This document shows positions 11,006-12,050 of a stretch of DNA of 12,050 nt, one piece after another. Under the pieces are notes generated by a model. It made no database searches, had not been told where the DNA came from, and saw only the letters and a program-made list of their open reading frames with translations. Position 1 is the first letter of the stretch; the number at the start of each line of letters is the position of its first letter. The stretch comes from Myxococcales bacterium (GTDB taxonomy: Bacteria; Myxococcota; Myxococcia; Myxococcales; Anaeromyxobacteraceae): positions 1 through 12,050 of the forward strand of contig JAJZTO010000041.1 in the NCBI GenBank assembly GCA_021848865.1, written 5' to 3'. Position numbers and translations under genes: made by a program.

Positions 11006-12050
11006 ATGTCCGACTCCCCGACGGGCGGCATGCCCCGACGCAGCTTCCTGAAGATCGCCGCCGCCGCCGGCGTGGCGGCGGGCTGCTCCCCCAAGGCGGC
11101 CACGCAGAAGCTGGTGCCGCTGCTGGTCCCGGCCGACGACATCGTCCCGGGCGTGCCGCTCTACTACCGGACGGTCTGCCGCGAGTGCCCGGCGGGCTGC
11201 GGCGTCACCGCCCGGACGCGCGAGGGGCGGGCCGTGAAGCTGGAGGGCAACCCCGAGGATCCCATCGGCGGCGGGGCGCTGTGCGCCCGCGGGCAGGCCG
11301 CCCTCCAGGCCCTCTACCACCCCGAGCGCTTCCAGGGGCCGATGCAGCGCGGCCCCGGCGGCGCCCTGGCGCCGGTGGCGTGGGACCAGGCCGAGGAGCG
11401 GCTGGTGCAGGCCATCGCGGCGGCGCGAGCCAGGGGACCGGGGCGGGTGCGGCTGGTGACCCGCGCCGAGCCGGGCGCCGCCGGGGCGCTGCAGAAGGCC
11501 TTCGTCGCCGCCGTGGGCGGCCGCCCCGGCGACCGGCTGGTGCTGGAGCCCTTCGACCCGGCGCCGGTCCGCGCAGCGAGCGCGGCCCTCTTCGGGCGGC
11601 GCGAGCTGCCGGTCCCGGACCTGTCCGCCGCCCACACCGTGGTCTCGTTCGGCGCCGACTTCCTCGAGACCTGGTGCTCCCCCGTGGAGCTGACGCGCCA
11701 GTTCGCCTCCGGGCGCGGCCGGCTGGGCGACGAGCGGACGCGGCTGGTGTGGGTCGGGCCCCGCCTCTCGCTCACCGGCGCCTCCGCCGACTCCTGGCTC
11801 CGCGCCCGGGCCGGCGGGGAGCTGCCCCTGGCGCTGGCGCTGCTCCGCTGGGTCGTCGACCCCGCGCACGACGTCCCCGGCCTGCCGGCCGAGGTGCGCG
11901 CCCTCTTCCCGGCCCTGGCGCGGCTCGACCCGGTGGCGCTGGCGTCGCGGGCCGGCGTCGCGGCGGGCGAGATCGAGCTGCTGGCCCGCAGCCTCGCCCG
12001 GCGGCGCCCCTCGGCGCTCCTGGGGCCGGGGCCGGCCAGCCAGGGGCCCG
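11006..12050 (+). CDS. ActB-like molybdopterin-family iron-sulfur subunit, N-terminal part
   Basis: The first 348 residues of a gene cut by the window edge; ActB-type proteins are around 1,000 residues and end in a ferredoxin-like domain that would lie beyond the window. A Tat signal is visible (PRRSFLKIAA, residues 10-19), followed by VAAGC with Cys27 as a possible lipoprotein cysteine. Then comes VPLLVPADDIVPGVPLYY (37-54), typical of this family, and a cysteine set Cys58, Cys61, Cys65 and Cys93 (VCRECPAGCG and ALCARGQAALQALYHPERFQ) in the position of the N-terminal 4Fe-4S site of the molybdopterin oxidoreductase superfamily. ActB and QrcB relatives do not carry molybdenum; whether this one does cannot be told from the part seen. 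Its Shine-Dalgarno sequence GAGG overlaps the preceding stop codon. With the pentaheme gene upstream it suggests a quinol-linked complex; an NrfD-like ActC gene should follow. A polysulfide/thiosulfate reductase-like enzyme is the main alternative. Confidence 0.85.
   Translation, partial: MSDSPTGGMPRRSFLKIAAAAGVAAGCSPKAATQKLVPLLVPADDIVPGVPLYYRTVCRECPAGCGVTARTREGRAVKLEGNPEDPIGGGALCARGQAALQALYHPERFQGPMQRGPGGALAPVAWDQAEERLVQAIAAARARGPGRVRLVTRAEPGAAGALQKAFVAAVGGRPGDRLVLEPFDPAPVRAASAALFGRRELPVPDLSAAHTVVSFGADFLETWCSPVELTRQFASGRGRLGDERTRLVWVGPRLSLTGASADSWLRARAGGELPLALALLRWVVDPAHDVPGLPAEVRALFPALARLDPVALASRAGVAAGEIELLARSLARRRPSALLGPGPASQGP

Overview
The window is very GC-rich, with G or C at nearly every third codon position, frequent GTG starts and tight gene packing. 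Together with several c-type cytochromes, Tat/Sec-exported redox proteins and protein styles typical of metal-respiring Myxococcota, this suggests an Anaeromyxobacter-like deltaproteobacterial chromosome. The taxonomic call rests on style and gene content, not on a marker gene. No rRNA, tRNA, CRISPR or mobile element was seen.

Left part (1-3622), central metabolism: the 5' end of an NAD-type malic enzyme (minus strand) diverges from msrB (plus strand). msrB converges, with overlapping stop codons, on a two-gene minus-strand operon of PLP aminotransferases. The downstream gene resembles alanine aminotransferase; the upstream gene is a fold-type I enzyme of unassigned substrate.

Middle part (3801-6980): a 589-residue cytoplasmic protein that I do not recognise is transcribed divergently from the aminotransferases and ends in a strong GC-rich hairpin. 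Then come a 92-residue ABM-like (dimeric alpha-beta barrel) protein, a tetraheme NapC/NirT-type membrane cytochrome and, overlapping its stop codon, a small two-helix membrane protein.

A convergent terminator (6989-7019) separates these from two minus-strand genes: a short very basic protein (7003-7281) and a membrane-anchored TPR protein (7377-8018).

Right part (8388-12050), the most interesting block: a compact plus-strand operon, divergent from the TPR gene, encodes four exported redox proteins in a row. They are (1) a 481-aa protein with one N-terminal CXXCH heme site followed by a probable outer-membrane beta-barrel, resembling the fused cytochrome-porin Cyc2; (2) a type I blue-copper cupredoxin; (3) a pentaheme c-type cytochrome; and (4) the start of a Tat-exported iron-sulfur/molybdopterin-family subunit. 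The last two resemble ActA and ActB of alternative complex III (or QrcA/QrcB-like relatives). Read in order, the products could form an electron path from the outer membrane, through the periplasm, to an inner-membrane quinone-linked complex. The parts are recognisable by motif, but the pathway, its direction and its donor or acceptor are inference.
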